DNA from: Paenibacillus silvestris
GTDB lineage: Bacteria; Bacillota; Bacilli; Paenibacillales; NBRC-103111
Length of the DNA stretch: 64,000 bases
Direction: 5' to 3'
Assembly: GCF_009882985.1 (NCBI RefSeq)
Contig: NZ_WTUZ01000021.1
Location: 107,508-171,507 of the forward strand
Shown here: one piece after another, positions 9,033 to 17,868 of the stretch
How the letters are laid out: every line of letters begins with the position of its first letter
Numbering within the stretch: position 1 is the first letter of the stretch
Translations under genes and position numbers: made by a program
Notes under the pieces: generated by a model
Seen by the model: only the letters and a program-made list of their open reading frames with translations
Told to the model about the DNA's origin: nothing
The model's database searches: none

Positions 9033-9190
9033 GATGAATACCTCCTATCCCAAGCAAATAATGGTGATTGTATATTTTGACCAACGGTAGATTATTTTAT
9101 AAGAAATTGTAAAGGGAAGCAACAGCCAAAAATATGAAAAATGAATGTTTCACCATGCATTGACGATGCATATATTTGCATATAAACTTA

Positions 9191-9207
9191 AGTTAAACGT
9201 TTCAACT
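9191..9207. promoter_or_regulatory. Candidate LacI-family operator
   Basis: AGTTAAACGTTTCAACT has the AAACGTTT core with central CG typical of LacI-type operators and lies 60 bases before the 9268 gene. The outer arms are shifted by one base. No LacI gene is in the window. Confidence 0.3.
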
Positions 9208-9210
9208 AAG

Positions 9211-9249
9211 AAAGAGAGCGCTTTACAAAACAGATAAAACGCTCTCTTT
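9211..9249 (+). promoter_or_regulatory. Stem-loop just upstream of the 9268 gene
   Basis: AAAGAGAGCG pairs with CGCTCTCTTT around an 18-20 base A-rich loop. It ends 18 bases before the start codon. There is only a short T run, so it could be a weak attenuator or an mRNA-stabilising hairpin. Confidence 0.45.
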
Positions 9250-9267
9250 GATGAAGGGCGCAAGGGG

Positions 9268-10938
9268 ATGACAAATTTGACGAATTTGCAACAAAGACAA
9301 AACGAGATCAAATCAAAGGTTGCTGCAGCGGCATACCAACTGCCGCTACAAGATAGCGGCTTCTTGTTTCACCAAGATGTTCGCGACAATTTCTATTATG
9401 CTTCCTATCTATTGGCTGCTTCAAAAGAACAGGAGATTGCATTTAACGGAGACCGCCAATTAGCGAAAACCAAAGCAGAAGCCATTCTGCAGCATGTACT
9501 TGAACTTCAAGATCAGGATGCACAAAGCCCGACGTATGGCCATTGGCCGTTAAACTTAAAACCAACACCACAGGAAGCTTCTAAAAATACACTCCCAGTG
9601 GAATTAATGGGAAGCTTAATGGTTTATTTTTATGATCAATTCTCGGCAGTTCTTAGCGAGCCCTTGCAAAACGCCTTCGAGGAAGCGCTTCAACATATCT
9701 ATAAGAGCAACTTCTATCGAAAAAAGGTTGAGCATTATAACCACCACGAAGCCAAATATACGGCGGCTAAACTCATTTTTGGACAGCGCTATGAAGATAA
9801 GGATTTACTGGAGGATGGCATCGCGAGCTTGCGCCTTACACAGAATCGGATTACCTCGATTGGCATGTCTGAGTACGGCGGGCTGCCGTGGTTCTGGCAT
9901 CACATACAGGCATATACGTGCGCATGGCAGTTGATGAAGGATCAAGATCTGAAAGATGAGCTCGCGCAAATGCTGGATTATTTATGGCGTGTTCGCTCGA
10001 CGTATTATTTGGGAGGCGCATGGGTTGGGCCGCATTCCAGAATATGGCCTCACGATATGCCTAGGGATACGAATGTTCTGCATGATTATGTGCAATATGG
10101 GGATTTTACGCTTCCTGACGAAATGCCTCGAACCGAATTTGCGGGTTTTCTTGCCTATGAAGCTCCCGCCGATGCCCGTGAGCTGGCCTTGAATCGTAAG
10201 GCGCCTATTGAAGTGAAATCCCGAATTCCGAAGCAGGCAGGAACGGCTGCGAGTGAAGAGGATGTTCTGCATAGTTATGTATATATCTCAGAAAGCTTTG
10301 CCGTAGGCGGCATCTACGAGCGCGTGCTTGAATTTGACAATGAACAGCATCGCTGGGATGTGTCGCTGCCTCTGGAAGCAGTGTCAGGAATCAATCATGC
10401 TTATTTTTTTCATCCAGCTACTGGAAATAAAGAAGGAGATTTGCGTCATCAGAGCGAATTTTCAGAAGTGTTTTTTCACCGCAATACCATCATTGTGGAT
10501 TATCAAATTCCTCAGAACCACCAAGATCAAATTATTGGCTGCTTACCGGAAGGCGAATGGGTGGAAGAGGAGCACGCTTTGTTCGGCCTTTGTGGGAACG
10601 CGTACATAGCCGTCTATGTTCAGCAGTCGTATCAAAGGGAAGTGCGTACCGACCGTTCCATTATTACGAGTAGTGGCAGCAAAAATGCTGTAGTTATCGA
10701 GTGTATCGATAAACAGGAAGCGATGAATAAGGGGATTGAGGACGTACGCCAATTCGCAGACACGATGAGACATAGACACCCGGAACATGCTCATTCGGCA
10801 GAGAACGGTTCCGTATTGATCTACACAACGCTTAATGATGATGTACTTGTTTTCGAAAGCGGCCCTGACCGCGAACCAGGCAGATTGGTAAATGGCCAAG
10901 CTGTTGAATTCGCTGCGTACAAGACCCTTTTAAAATAA
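9268..10938 (+). CDS. Uncharacterised protein, possible alpha/alpha-toroid polysaccharide-active enzyme
   Basis: A 556-residue protein with no signal peptide. I do not recognise the family with certainty. The first 300 residues are helical and rich in Tyr, Trp and His, with HYNHHEAKYTAA and EYGGLPWFWHHIQAY, a pattern seen in toroid lyases and hydrolases. The second half looks beta-rich (VFFHRNTIIVDYQIPQ), like the sheet domain that follows the toroid in heparinase-like lyases. That fold is inferred from pattern only. The ATG follows AAGGGG. The CE7 esterase starts 24 bases after its stop, so the pair probably handles an acetylated glycan. A LacI-like operator and a hairpin precede it. Confidence 0.7.
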   Translation: MTNLTNLQQRQNEIKSKVAAAAYQLPLQDSGFLFHQDVRDNFYYASYLLAASKEQEIAFNGDRQLAKTKAEAILQHVLELQDQDAQSPTYGHWPLNLKPTPQEASKNTLPVELMGSLMVYFYDQFSAVLSEPLQNAFEEALQHIYKSNFYRKKVEHYNHHEAKYTAAKLIFGQRYEDKDLLEDGIASLRLTQNRITSIGMSEYGGLPWFWHHIQAYTCAWQLMKDQDLKDELAQMLDYLWRVRSTYYLGGAWVGPHSRIWPHDMPRDTNVLHDYVQYGDFTLPDEMPRTEFAGFLAYEAPADARELALNRKAPIEVKSRIPKQAGTAASEEDVLHSYVYISESFAVGGIYERVLEFDNEQHRWDVSLPLEAVSGINHAYFFHPATGNKEGDLRHQSEFSEVFFHRNTIIVDYQIPQNHQDQIIGCLPEGEWVEEEHALFGLCGNAYIAVYVQQSYQREVRTDRSIITSSGSKNAVVIECIDKQEAMNKGIEDVRQFADTMRHRHPEHAHSAENGSVLIYTTLNDDVLVFESGPDREPGRLVNGQAVEFAAYKTLLK

Positions 10939-10962
10939 AATAAAAGAAAAGAGGGAGTTATC

Positions 10963-11922
10963 ATGCCATTAGTAGATATGCCATTAGAAAAGTTGCTTGC
11001 TTATGAGGGGCGAAATCCAAGGCCTGAAGATTTCGATGCTTACTGGGAACGGGCAATTGCTGAAATGAAAGCTGTTGATCCGCAAATTGAGCTGCGTCCT
11101 AGTGAGTTTCAAGTACCGTTTGCAGAATGCTTTGATTTGTACTTTACAGGCGTGAAAGGCGCACGTATCTATGCCAAGTATATTCGTCCTAAGCACTCAT
11201 CCGCTCCTCATCCAGCTATCGTACAATTCCATGGCTATTCAGGTAATTCCGGCGACTGGTCGGACAAAGTGCAATATGCTGCCTTAGGGTACTCGTTCTT
11301 CTCCATGGATTGCCGTGGGCAAGGGGGCTTGTCCGAAGATGTAGGAGGCATGAAAGGGACTACGCTTAGAGGTCATATCGTGCGCGGCTTGGATGATCAT
11401 CCTGATCAATTATTGTTCAGGGATATTTTCCTGGATACGGCGCAGCTGGCTGGTATTGCGATGAGCATGCCAGAGGTAGATGCGGAGCGCGTAGGGGCTA
11501 TGGGCGGCTCCCAAGGCGGAGCTTTGACGATTGCTTGCGCCGCATTGGAGCCGCGTATTAAGCGCTTGGCGCCCGTATACCCATTCCTGAGCGACTATAA
11601 GCGCGTATGGGAAATGGATTTGGCGAAGGATGCCTATCAAGAGCTGAAGGACTTTTTCCGCCGTCATGATCCGCAGCATAAGCGTGAAGAGGAAGTTTTC
11701 ACCAAATTAGGCTATATCGATATTCAAAATCTAGCAGAGCGAATTCAAGGGGAAGTCATGATGGCTGTAGGTTTATCTGACACAGTGTGCCCGCCTTCAA
11801 CGCAATTCGCAGCGTTCAACAAAATTAAATCCCCAAAAAGCTATGAGCTGTATCCGGATTTCGGACACGAAGGGCTTCCGGGCTTTAATGATAAGACGCT
11901 CCAGTTCATGCTGGGTTTATAA
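10963..11922 (+). CDS. CE7 acetyl esterase (acetyl xylan esterase / cephalosporin-C deacetylase)
   Basis: A 319-residue alpha/beta hydrolase of carbohydrate esterase family 7. The three family markers are present: RGQ (118-120), the nucleophile motif GGSQGG with Ser183, and the acid and His in GLSDTVCPP (Asp272) and DFGHEG (His301). These positions are close to those of the B. subtilis enzyme. Family enzymes are cytoplasmic hexamers that remove acetyl groups from short imported xylo-oligosaccharides. GAGGGAG precedes the ATG. It is the second gene of an operon with the unknown 556-residue protein. Confidence 0.95.
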   Translation: MPLVDMPLEKLLAYEGRNPRPEDFDAYWERAIAEMKAVDPQIELRPSEFQVPFAECFDLYFTGVKGARIYAKYIRPKHSSAPHPAIVQFHGYSGNSGDWSDKVQYAALGYSFFSMDCRGQGGLSEDVGGMKGTTLRGHIVRGLDDHPDQLLFRDIFLDTAQLAGIAMSMPEVDAERVGAMGGSQGGALTIACAALEPRIKRLAPVYPFLSDYKRVWEMDLAKDAYQELKDFFRRHDPQHKREEEVFTKLGYIDIQNLAERIQGEVMMAVGLSDTVCPPSTQFAAFNKIKSPKSYELYPDFGHEGLPGFNDKTLQFMLGL

Positions 11923-11925
11923 TGC

Positions 11926-11967
11926 AAAAAATGACTCTCCCATCAATAGGATGGGAAGTCATTTTTT
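11926..11967. terminator. Bidirectional terminator
   Basis: AAAAAATGAC and GTCATTTTTT flank inner arms CCCAT and ATGGG. It serves both the CE7 gene (plus) and the DUF2536 gene (minus). Confidence 0.85.
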
Positions 11968-11975
11968 AATGTTTG

Positions 11976-12179
11976 TTAGGATTTGAAATGTACAACCGCA
12001 CTGTAGAGCATTTTACCTGCATTCGGGTCGAATGTCGTGTGATGTTGAACGGCGAAAACACTCAGCAGCAGCGCTTTGTTATTATCGACTTGTACGTTAA
12101 TTTGCTTCTCAAGTGTCCGCAAGTCATAGGCTTGAAAGAACTCAATTTTATTGTCAATACGGTCCAATATAAAATCCAT
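11976..12179 (-). CDS. DUF2536 family small protein (YrzA-like)
   Basis: A 67-residue protein starting MDFILDRIDNKIEFFQ and ending MLYSAVVHFKS. The IEFF and YSAVVHF motifs match the Bacillus DUF2536/YrzA family, whose function is unknown. AGGAGG lies nine bases before ATG 12179; the earlier in-frame start at 12203 lies before that site. An opposite-strand open frame over the same bases is a shadow. Confidence 0.8.
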   Translation of the reverse strand: MDFILDRIDNKIEFFQAYDLRTLEKQINVQVDNNKALLLSVFAVQHHTTFDPNAGKMLYSAVVHFKS

Positions 12180-12361
12180 ATCCGTAATCCTCCTAAGCAA
12201 CATATGTGAAAATTAGATGACTTCTCTATTATAACGTCAATATCTGATATAGGAAGTGGCTTTGAATAGGCGTATACTGTAGTGGGACGCCTAAGAGAAT
12301 ACAAATGTTCCTTCGGAATACTTATTATTCCAGACAACAAGTATTAGGAAGTGATGTCGTT

Positions 12362-14113
12362 TTGAAGTCAACAAGGTTATTAATTGATTTCCTGAAGCTG
12401 AAATGGCCGTTGTACATCGCAGCCGCATTGTCGATCTCTGTAGGTAACATCGTACATTCGTTTTACCCCAAGCTGCTAGGCGAATTTACCGATCAGCTTA
12501 AGCTGGGGGGCTTGAGTAGAGATTTAATTGTGACCTACAGCGTGCAGCTCCTGATGATTGGTATTACATTCGGTGTGTTAACAGCAATTGGACAGTATTT
12601 GATTATGCGAAATGGAAGACGATTCGAGTTCGTCGCTAGAAACCGATTGTTTGATCATTTTACACTGCTGGGGGCTACTTTCTATTCCAAGAATGGCGTC
12701 GGCAAGCTGCTGAGTTATGTAATGAACGATGTGACGGTTATTCGGGAATCCATTTCCATGGGGATTAACCAGATTGTAAACTCCGTTATTTTAATTGCTG
12801 CTGTTGTTGTATCCATGCTTTTTAGTTCAATCCCATTGTATTTAATTGCTGTATGTATTTTGCCTTTATTGCTCATCCCGATTCTGAGTGTGAAATTTCA
12901 ACCTATTATCAAAAATCGTTCCTTACAGGTTCAAGAAGCTTTAGGCAAAATGACAGAGTCTGCCGAGGAGCAGTTTGGCGGCATTCGTGTCACGAAAAAG
13001 TTTGCGGTTGAACCGATCATGATTAACAGATTCAGCGCAACGGTGGACCGGATTCGCGACAATCAACTGAGACTCGTTCGTCTGTCTTCCCTATTTGAAG
13101 CACTCATACCGTTTCTGGGCGCAATATCGCTTATTATCGCGATTGCATTTGGGGGCTATTTGACGATTCAAGGCCGGATTACGATTGGGAATTTCGTGGA
13201 ATTAACGCTATACATACGTATGATGGTCAACCCACTTCAGCAGATCGGCCGTGTTATTAATGCCATGCAGCGGTCCAAAGCATCGCTTGAACGTATCAAT
13301 GAGCTGCTTGATTTGAAGTCCGAAGTGGTGCAGTCGGCGCTGGCGCAACCTTCCCATCTCGATCAAGACGGCATTCGGATTGAGCATTTGTCCTTTGCAT
13401 ATCCCGATGATGAGGATGAGGTGCTCCATGACATATCGCTAACCATTGAGCCCGGTAAATCGATTGGCATTATCGGCAAAACAGGAAGCGGCAAATCGAC
13501 GCTGGTGAAACTGATGTTACGGATTTATGATCCTCCTGAGGGGACCGTTTGGATCGGGGATACCGACATTCGTGATGTGACCTTGGAAAGCCTGCGCAAT
13601 CAAATTGCCTATGTGCCTCAAGAGGGCTTCCTGTTTAGCACAACGATTCGGGATAACATCGCTTTTTACAAAAGGGAATTACCGCTTGAACAAGTTGAAC
13701 GCGCCGCTAAGAACGCGCAAATCCTGAATAGCATTACATCTTTCCCTGAGAAGTTTGAAACGAAACTGGGTGAACGTGGAGTGACTTTGTCCGGCGGTCA
13801 ACGCCAACGAACGAGTCTTGCCAGAGGGATCATCAAGGACTCACCGCTTATGATCCTGGATGATAGCGTTAGCGCTGTTGATTCTGTCACAGAGAAGCAT
13901 ATCATCGATACGATTCGCAAAGAACGTTCCAACAAAACGACCATCTGGATTGCACACCGGATATCCGCCTTGAAGCATACGGATGAGATCATTGTGCTTC
14001 ACGAAGGCCGAATTGTTCAGCGCGGCACACATCAAGAGCTTATCGCGCAGGAAGGCTTGTACGCCGAGCTGCATGCGATACAGGAAGGGGGAAACCACGA
14101 TGTCGCGGAGTAA
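12362..14113 (+). CDS. yheI: Heterodimeric ABC exporter subunit, YheI/BmrC type
   Basis: A 583-residue exporter with six membrane helices (about 1-300) fused to an ATPase domain (Walker A GKTGSGKST, signature LSGGQRQR). The Walker B reads LMILDDS, with Asp where the catalytic Glu normally stands, as in BmrC (YheI). The next gene has the complementary change, so the pair should form a heterodimer with one degenerate ATP site. Start: AGGAAGTGA sits seven bases before TTG 12362, whereas ATG 12305 has no ribosome site. The substrate is unknown; BmrCD exports several drugs. The second subunit overlaps its 3' end by 14 bases. Confidence 0.88.
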   Translation: MKSTRLLIDFLKLKWPLYIAAALSISVGNIVHSFYPKLLGEFTDQLKLGGLSRDLIVTYSVQLLMIGITFGVLTAIGQYLIMRNGRRFEFVARNRLFDHFTLLGATFYSKNGVGKLLSYVMNDVTVIRESISMGINQIVNSVILIAAVVVSMLFSSIPLYLIAVCILPLLLIPILSVKFQPIIKNRSLQVQEALGKMTESAEEQFGGIRVTKKFAVEPIMINRFSATVDRIRDNQLRLVRLSSLFEALIPFLGAISLIIAIAFGGYLTIQGRITIGNFVELTLYIRMMVNPLQQIGRVINAMQRSKASLERINELLDLKSEVVQSALAQPSHLDQDGIRIEHLSFAYPDDEDEVLHDISLTIEPGKSIGIIGKTGSGKSTLVKLMLRIYDPPEGTVWIGDTDIRDVTLESLRNQIAYVPQEGFLFSTTIRDNIAFYKRELPLEQVERAAKNAQILNSITSFPEKFETKLGERGVTLSGGQRQRTSLARGIIKDSPLMILDDSVSAVDSVTEKHIIDTIRKERSNKTTIWIAHRISALKHTDEIIVLHEGRIVQRGTHQELIAQEGLYAELHAIQEGGNHDVAE

Positions 14114-15902
14114 AGAGAGCAGCACCACTGAGCCGAAAGCGATGAAAACGTCCTTCCGCGCGTTATCCGCTTATGCCAAACCGCATAGGTTTACATTTGC
14201 AGCTGTTCTGCTGTGCGCATTAATGGGCATCGCTGCTGACTTGTTTCAACCTTATCTCGTCAAGATCGCAATCGATGATAACTTGATGATTGGGAAAAAT
14301 GATTATCACGGACTGCTAATGATTTGTCTGTTCTATGTAGGGCTTTCGGTGAGCTCCTTATTTTTCAGCTACTTACAGAACAACTTGCTGCAATTCGCTG
14401 GCCAAAGTATTGTGGCCAAAATCCGCAAGGATCTGTTCCAGCACATTTTCAAACAGTCCATGTCTTATTATGACAAGACGCCTAGCGGCAGCCTGATTAC
14501 GCATGTATCCAGCGATACAGAGACGCTGAACCAGTTCTTCACCCAAGTTCTGTTAAGTCTAGTGCGCGATGGAATGACTTTGATTTTCATCATTGTGCTG
14601 ATGTATCATCTGGATCCAACGTTAACGTTGTACAGTATGATTGTGATTCCAATCATCGCGATTATTGCCATAAGCTTCCGTACATATATGCGCAAAACGT
14701 ATCAGCTGTCCAGAACGCGGTTGTCTCAAATGGTTGCTTTTGTGGCTGAGAATTTATCGGGCATGCATCTCATTCAAGCCTTTCACCAAGAGAATGAGCA
14801 AATGAAACGTTTTGTGGATCGCAATTCAAGCTACTTTCAAGCCAACTTGCGGGAGATCCGCACGAACGTGTTATTTAACCGATCTTTTGATATTTTAGGA
14901 AATTTATCGGTAGCTTTTATTACCTGGGTCGGTGGAATGGCTGTATTTGATAAAACGATTGAGTTTGGTGTCCTATATGCGTTTATCACGTATATCCGGC
15001 AGTTTTTTCAACCGATTAATAATATCACGCAGCAGTGGAATACCCTTCAGTCTACGACGGTGTCAATGAACCGGATATGGAACATTTTTGCCACCCAGCC
15101 AGATGTGAACGACAAGCAGAATGCGGTAGCGATTCCGCTGCCTAAGGTTAAGGGAGAGATCCATTTTAACCATGTGAAGTTTGGCTATTTGAAGGATATC
15201 TCAGTTCTTGACGATCTTGAGTTAAGGATTGAACCCGGTGAAATGATCGGGATTGTAGGTACGACAGGAGCGGGCAAAAGTTCGCTTATTTCCTTGCTCT
15301 GCCGCTTCTACGATGTGCAGGAAGGAAGCATCCGGATTGATGGCACAGACATTCGGGATATTCAGCAGGCTAATTTGCATCGCATTGTTGGGCTGGTCCA
15401 GCAGGAGCCCTATCTATATGCCGGCAGCATTCTCGATAATGTGCGGATGTTTGATGAAACCGTTGCGCGAGAGGATGTCATCAAGGCCTGCCAATTGGTT
15501 GGCGCGGACTCTCTGATCGCGAGACTGAAGGATGGCTACGAGACGCGTATCTCGGAAAGAGGAAGCGGCTTATCTGCGGGTGAAAGGCAGCTGATTTCAT
15601 TTGCGCGGATCATTGTTTTCCAGCCTAAAATATTGATCCTCGATGAAGCTACAGCGAATTTGGACTCCCAAACGGAGCAATTGATCCAGACGGCGCTGCA
15701 GATTGTTGCAGAGGGAAGAACAACACTGGTGATCGCTCACCGTATCTCAACGATTATTCATGCGAATCGCATCCTGGTCATGAGTCAAGGGAAAATTGTT
15801 GAAGAGGGCAACCATGCGGAATTGCTTTCTCTTCATGGCTATTATGAGCAATTGTATCTACATTCCCAAGGGAGTATGGACGCGGCGCAATCCATTTCTT
15901 AA
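14100..15902 (+). CDS. yheH: Heterodimeric ABC exporter subunit, YheH/BmrD type
   Basis: A 600-residue exporter: six membrane helices (about 30-330), then an ATPase domain with Walker A GTTGAGKSS, a non-canonical signature LSAGERQL instead of LSGGQ, and an intact Walker B ILILDEATANLD. The intact Glu here with the altered signature is the counterpart of the degenerate Walker B in the partner, as known for BmrC/BmrD. The ATG overlaps the partner gene by 14 bases after AAGGGGG. Substrate not predictable; multidrug or lipid export is possible. Confidence 0.9.
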   Translation: MSRSKESSTTEPKAMKTSFRALSAYAKPHRFTFAAVLLCALMGIAADLFQPYLVKIAIDDNLMIGKNDYHGLLMICLFYVGLSVSSLFFSYLQNNLLQFAGQSIVAKIRKDLFQHIFKQSMSYYDKTPSGSLITHVSSDTETLNQFFTQVLLSLVRDGMTLIFIIVLMYHLDPTLTLYSMIVIPIIAIIAISFRTYMRKTYQLSRTRLSQMVAFVAENLSGMHLIQAFHQENEQMKRFVDRNSSYFQANLREIRTNVLFNRSFDILGNLSVAFITWVGGMAVFDKTIEFGVLYAFITYIRQFFQPINNITQQWNTLQSTTVSMNRIWNIFATQPDVNDKQNAVAIPLPKVKGEIHFNHVKFGYLKDISVLDDLELRIEPGEMIGIVGTTGAGKSSLISLLCRFYDVQEGSIRIDGTDIRDIQQANLHRIVGLVQQEPYLYAGSILDNVRMFDETVAREDVIKACQLVGADSLIARLKDGYETRISERGSGLSAGERQLISFARIIVFQPKILILDEATANLDSQTEQLIQTALQIVAEGRTTLVIAHRISTIIHANRILVMSQGKIVEEGNHAELLSLHGYYEQLYLHSQGSMDAAQSIS

Positions 15903-15908
15903 ACTTAT

Positions 15909-15955
15909 AAAGCTTTATCACATGCCTTATTGGACATGGTGATAAAGCTTTTTTT
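15909..15955 (+). terminator. Terminator after the ABC exporter operon
   Basis: AAAGCTTTATCACATG pairs with CATGGTGATAAAGCTTT and ends in a T run. Confidence 0.85.
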
Positions 15956-16045
15956 ATCCTTTTTAATCAACCATTGGTTATTAAATGAAAATATATGAAT
16001 TGTATATCAAAAGTACTATTTAAATAGAATAATTGGTAAATTGTG

Positions 16046-16074
16046 TTGTTATAATCAATTCGCTGTACTATACT
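16046..16074 (+). promoter_or_regulatory. Candidate sigma-A promoter for the decarboxylase-chemoreceptor operon
   Basis: TTGTTA, 17 bases, TATACT. It lies in an AT-rich 230-base stretch and would start transcription near 16081, ahead of the leader reading frame. Confidence 0.5.
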
Positions 16075-16130
16075 AATGTATAAAAATGTAAGGCATACTG
16101 TTATTTTTTGTCGAAGTAAGGAGGTTTTTG

Positions 16131-16187
16131 TTGAGGGCGATGTTTTTGAACGTAGTATTCTTTAACGATTCTATCGATAGGAGATGA
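16131..16187 (+). CDS. Possible 18-residue leader peptide
   Basis: A strong AAGGAGG (16117-16123) stands seven bases before TTG 16131. The frame reads 18 codons (MRAMFLNVVFFNDSIDRR) and stops at 16185-16187, one base before the decarboxylase ATG and inside its ribosome site (AGGAG at 16179-16183). This arrangement fits translational coupling. The alternative is that the good ribosome site is chance. No homologue is known to me. Confidence 0.35.
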   Translation: MRAMFLNVVFFNDSIDRR

Positions 16188-16188
16188 A

Positions 16189-17862
16189 ATGATGAGAGAG
16201 AGAAGATTGCCAAACGTACAGAAATTATTTCCTAGTGAGAATGGCAACGGGCAATCACGCCAAATGATTTTGCAATTCATGGAGCAAATTTTGACTGGTG
16301 TTGATCTATTGAAAAACCCGGATGGCGTTAATCTGAGTGGGGTGAAAGACCGTACAGACAGCTTTTATAATAACCTCATCCAACATAGTGTTATCCCGGC
16401 TGACAGTATGCCCATGGAGGAAGTCAATTCGGAGCTCTTGGAGCTGCTGCACAATCATCCCTACCATACGAAATATTTTCTAACCAACATTTTACCAATG
16501 GCCAGCATCCCGGGTATTCTGGGCATGCTTGCAGCGTTTATGGTTAATGGCAACAATCTGTGGGATGTATACGGCCCAGCAGGAGCTGAGGCAGAGGTCA
16601 AAGTCATCAGCATGATGTCGAAATTAATCGGATATGATGCCATGAAAAGCGGTGGATACACAACGTGGGGTGGTCAGGGAGCTGTATTCTCGGGACTGCG
16701 TATTGCGATTGCCAAATTTGCACCGGAAGCTTTGCAGAAAGGTGTTCCCGACAATTTGTATGCCTTTTGTTCCGATGCTGCCCATTACAGCTTATTCAAA
16801 TCTGTGGAGGCAACGGGAATCGGCAGCGATAAATTGATCCGCGTACGCACGAAGGCTGACAGTTCCATGGACGTGTTTGACTTGCAGCAGAAGATGGAAG
16901 AGGTTATCGCGCGAGGCGGAATCCCGGTCTATATTGTCGCAACGACAGGCACGACCGATGCGATGGGAATTGATGATTTGGAGCATATCCAGGCGACAGC
17001 AGGCAATATTGCTGCTAAGTTTGGACTACAGAGACCGCATATCCACGCGGATTCGGCGTTAGGCGGATTTTTTGCTTTCTTCCAAGATTATGATTTCACG
17101 GTTAATCCGCTAGATTTCAAAGAGGATGTATTGCTGGCGCTAAAAGCCATACATAGCCGGATGAGACACTTGCATTTGGCCGATTCGCTTTGCTTTGATT
17201 TTCAAAAACTGGGACAAACGCCTTATCTGACAAGTCTTTTCCTACTAAAAGAAGCTGCGGATTTATCATTGATGGATCTGCATCCGGATGAGACGCCCTA
17301 TGTCGGGCATCGTGGTTATGGCCAGTATCATACGGGGTATACACTAGAATGTTCTCGAATGGCTAGTTCTATTAGCATTTACAGCGCTCTTCTTGCCTTT
17401 GGCATTCAAGGGTATCAGCAGCTCTTAGCTCAATTTGTTGAGGTTAATCTTGCGTTCCGGGAAGCACTTCGTCTGGAAATCCCAGAGGCAGTCATTGTTA
17501 ATGCGGATAATCCAGGTATTATCACGTTGTTTAGACTCTACCCAGATGGCGGCTCTCACTTTCAGGAAGAGATTTCGGGCGCTTGCACGCTAAACGAGCT
17601 TGAGCGAACCAACCAATTCAATGAAATCTTATTCGAAGTTCTCGGGGAACAGCGAGATCGTATCTTTTTTGGCGACACCAAAAAGCATCTGCTGGTGCCA
17701 ACGAAAGAGGGGAGTTTTACGGCTTTATATGCGACCAAAATCTTCGTGATCTCCCCTTACACAGAGGTTAAGCATGTCCCAGAGATCGTGCAATATTTGA
17801 AGACATTCATTTCACAAGTCTATGAGAAATATGCTGAAGCATCGATGACAGGCAGGAGGTAA
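16189..17862 (+). CDS. Pyridoxal-phosphate-dependent decarboxylase, group II
   Basis: A 557-residue fold-type I PLP enzyme related to glutamate, aspartate and aromatic amino acid decarboxylases. Visible signatures are GGYTTWGGQGAVFSGL, the cofactor-contacting ATTGTTDAMGIDDL and HADSALGGFF (Asp for the pyridine nitrogen), and the likely Schiff-base Lys in SLCFDFQKLGQTPY, where Gln replaces the His of the common HK pair. The amino acid substrate cannot be read from sequence. The next gene, a chemoreceptor, begins six bases after its stop, which suggests the amine product or its precursor is linked to taxis. A short leader frame precedes it. Confidence 0.85.
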   Translation: MMRERRLPNVQKLFPSENGNGQSRQMILQFMEQILTGVDLLKNPDGVNLSGVKDRTDSFYNNLIQHSVIPADSMPMEEVNSELLELLHNHPYHTKYFLTNILPMASIPGILGMLAAFMVNGNNLWDVYGPAGAEAEVKVISMMSKLIGYDAMKSGGYTTWGGQGAVFSGLRIAIAKFAPEALQKGVPDNLYAFCSDAAHYSLFKSVEATGIGSDKLIRVRTKADSSMDVFDLQQKMEEVIARGGIPVYIVATTGTTDAMGIDDLEHIQATAGNIAAKFGLQRPHIHADSALGGFFAFFQDYDFTVNPLDFKEDVLLALKAIHSRMRHLHLADSLCFDFQKLGQTPYLTSLFLLKEAADLSLMDLHPDETPYVGHRGYGQYHTGYTLECSRMASSISIYSALLAFGIQGYQQLLAQFVEVNLAFREALRLEIPEAVIVNADNPGIITLFRLYPDGGSHFQEEISGACTLNELERTNQFNEILFEVLGEQRDRIFFGDTKKHLLVPTKEGSFTALYATKIFVISPYTEVKHVPEIVQYLKTFISQVYEKYAEASMTGRR

Positions 17863-17868
17863 CAACAA

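Noticed and set aside
11973..12209. Plus-strand open frame opposite the DUF2536 gene
   Set aside because: The minus-strand frame matches a known family and has AGGAGG; this one is its shadow.
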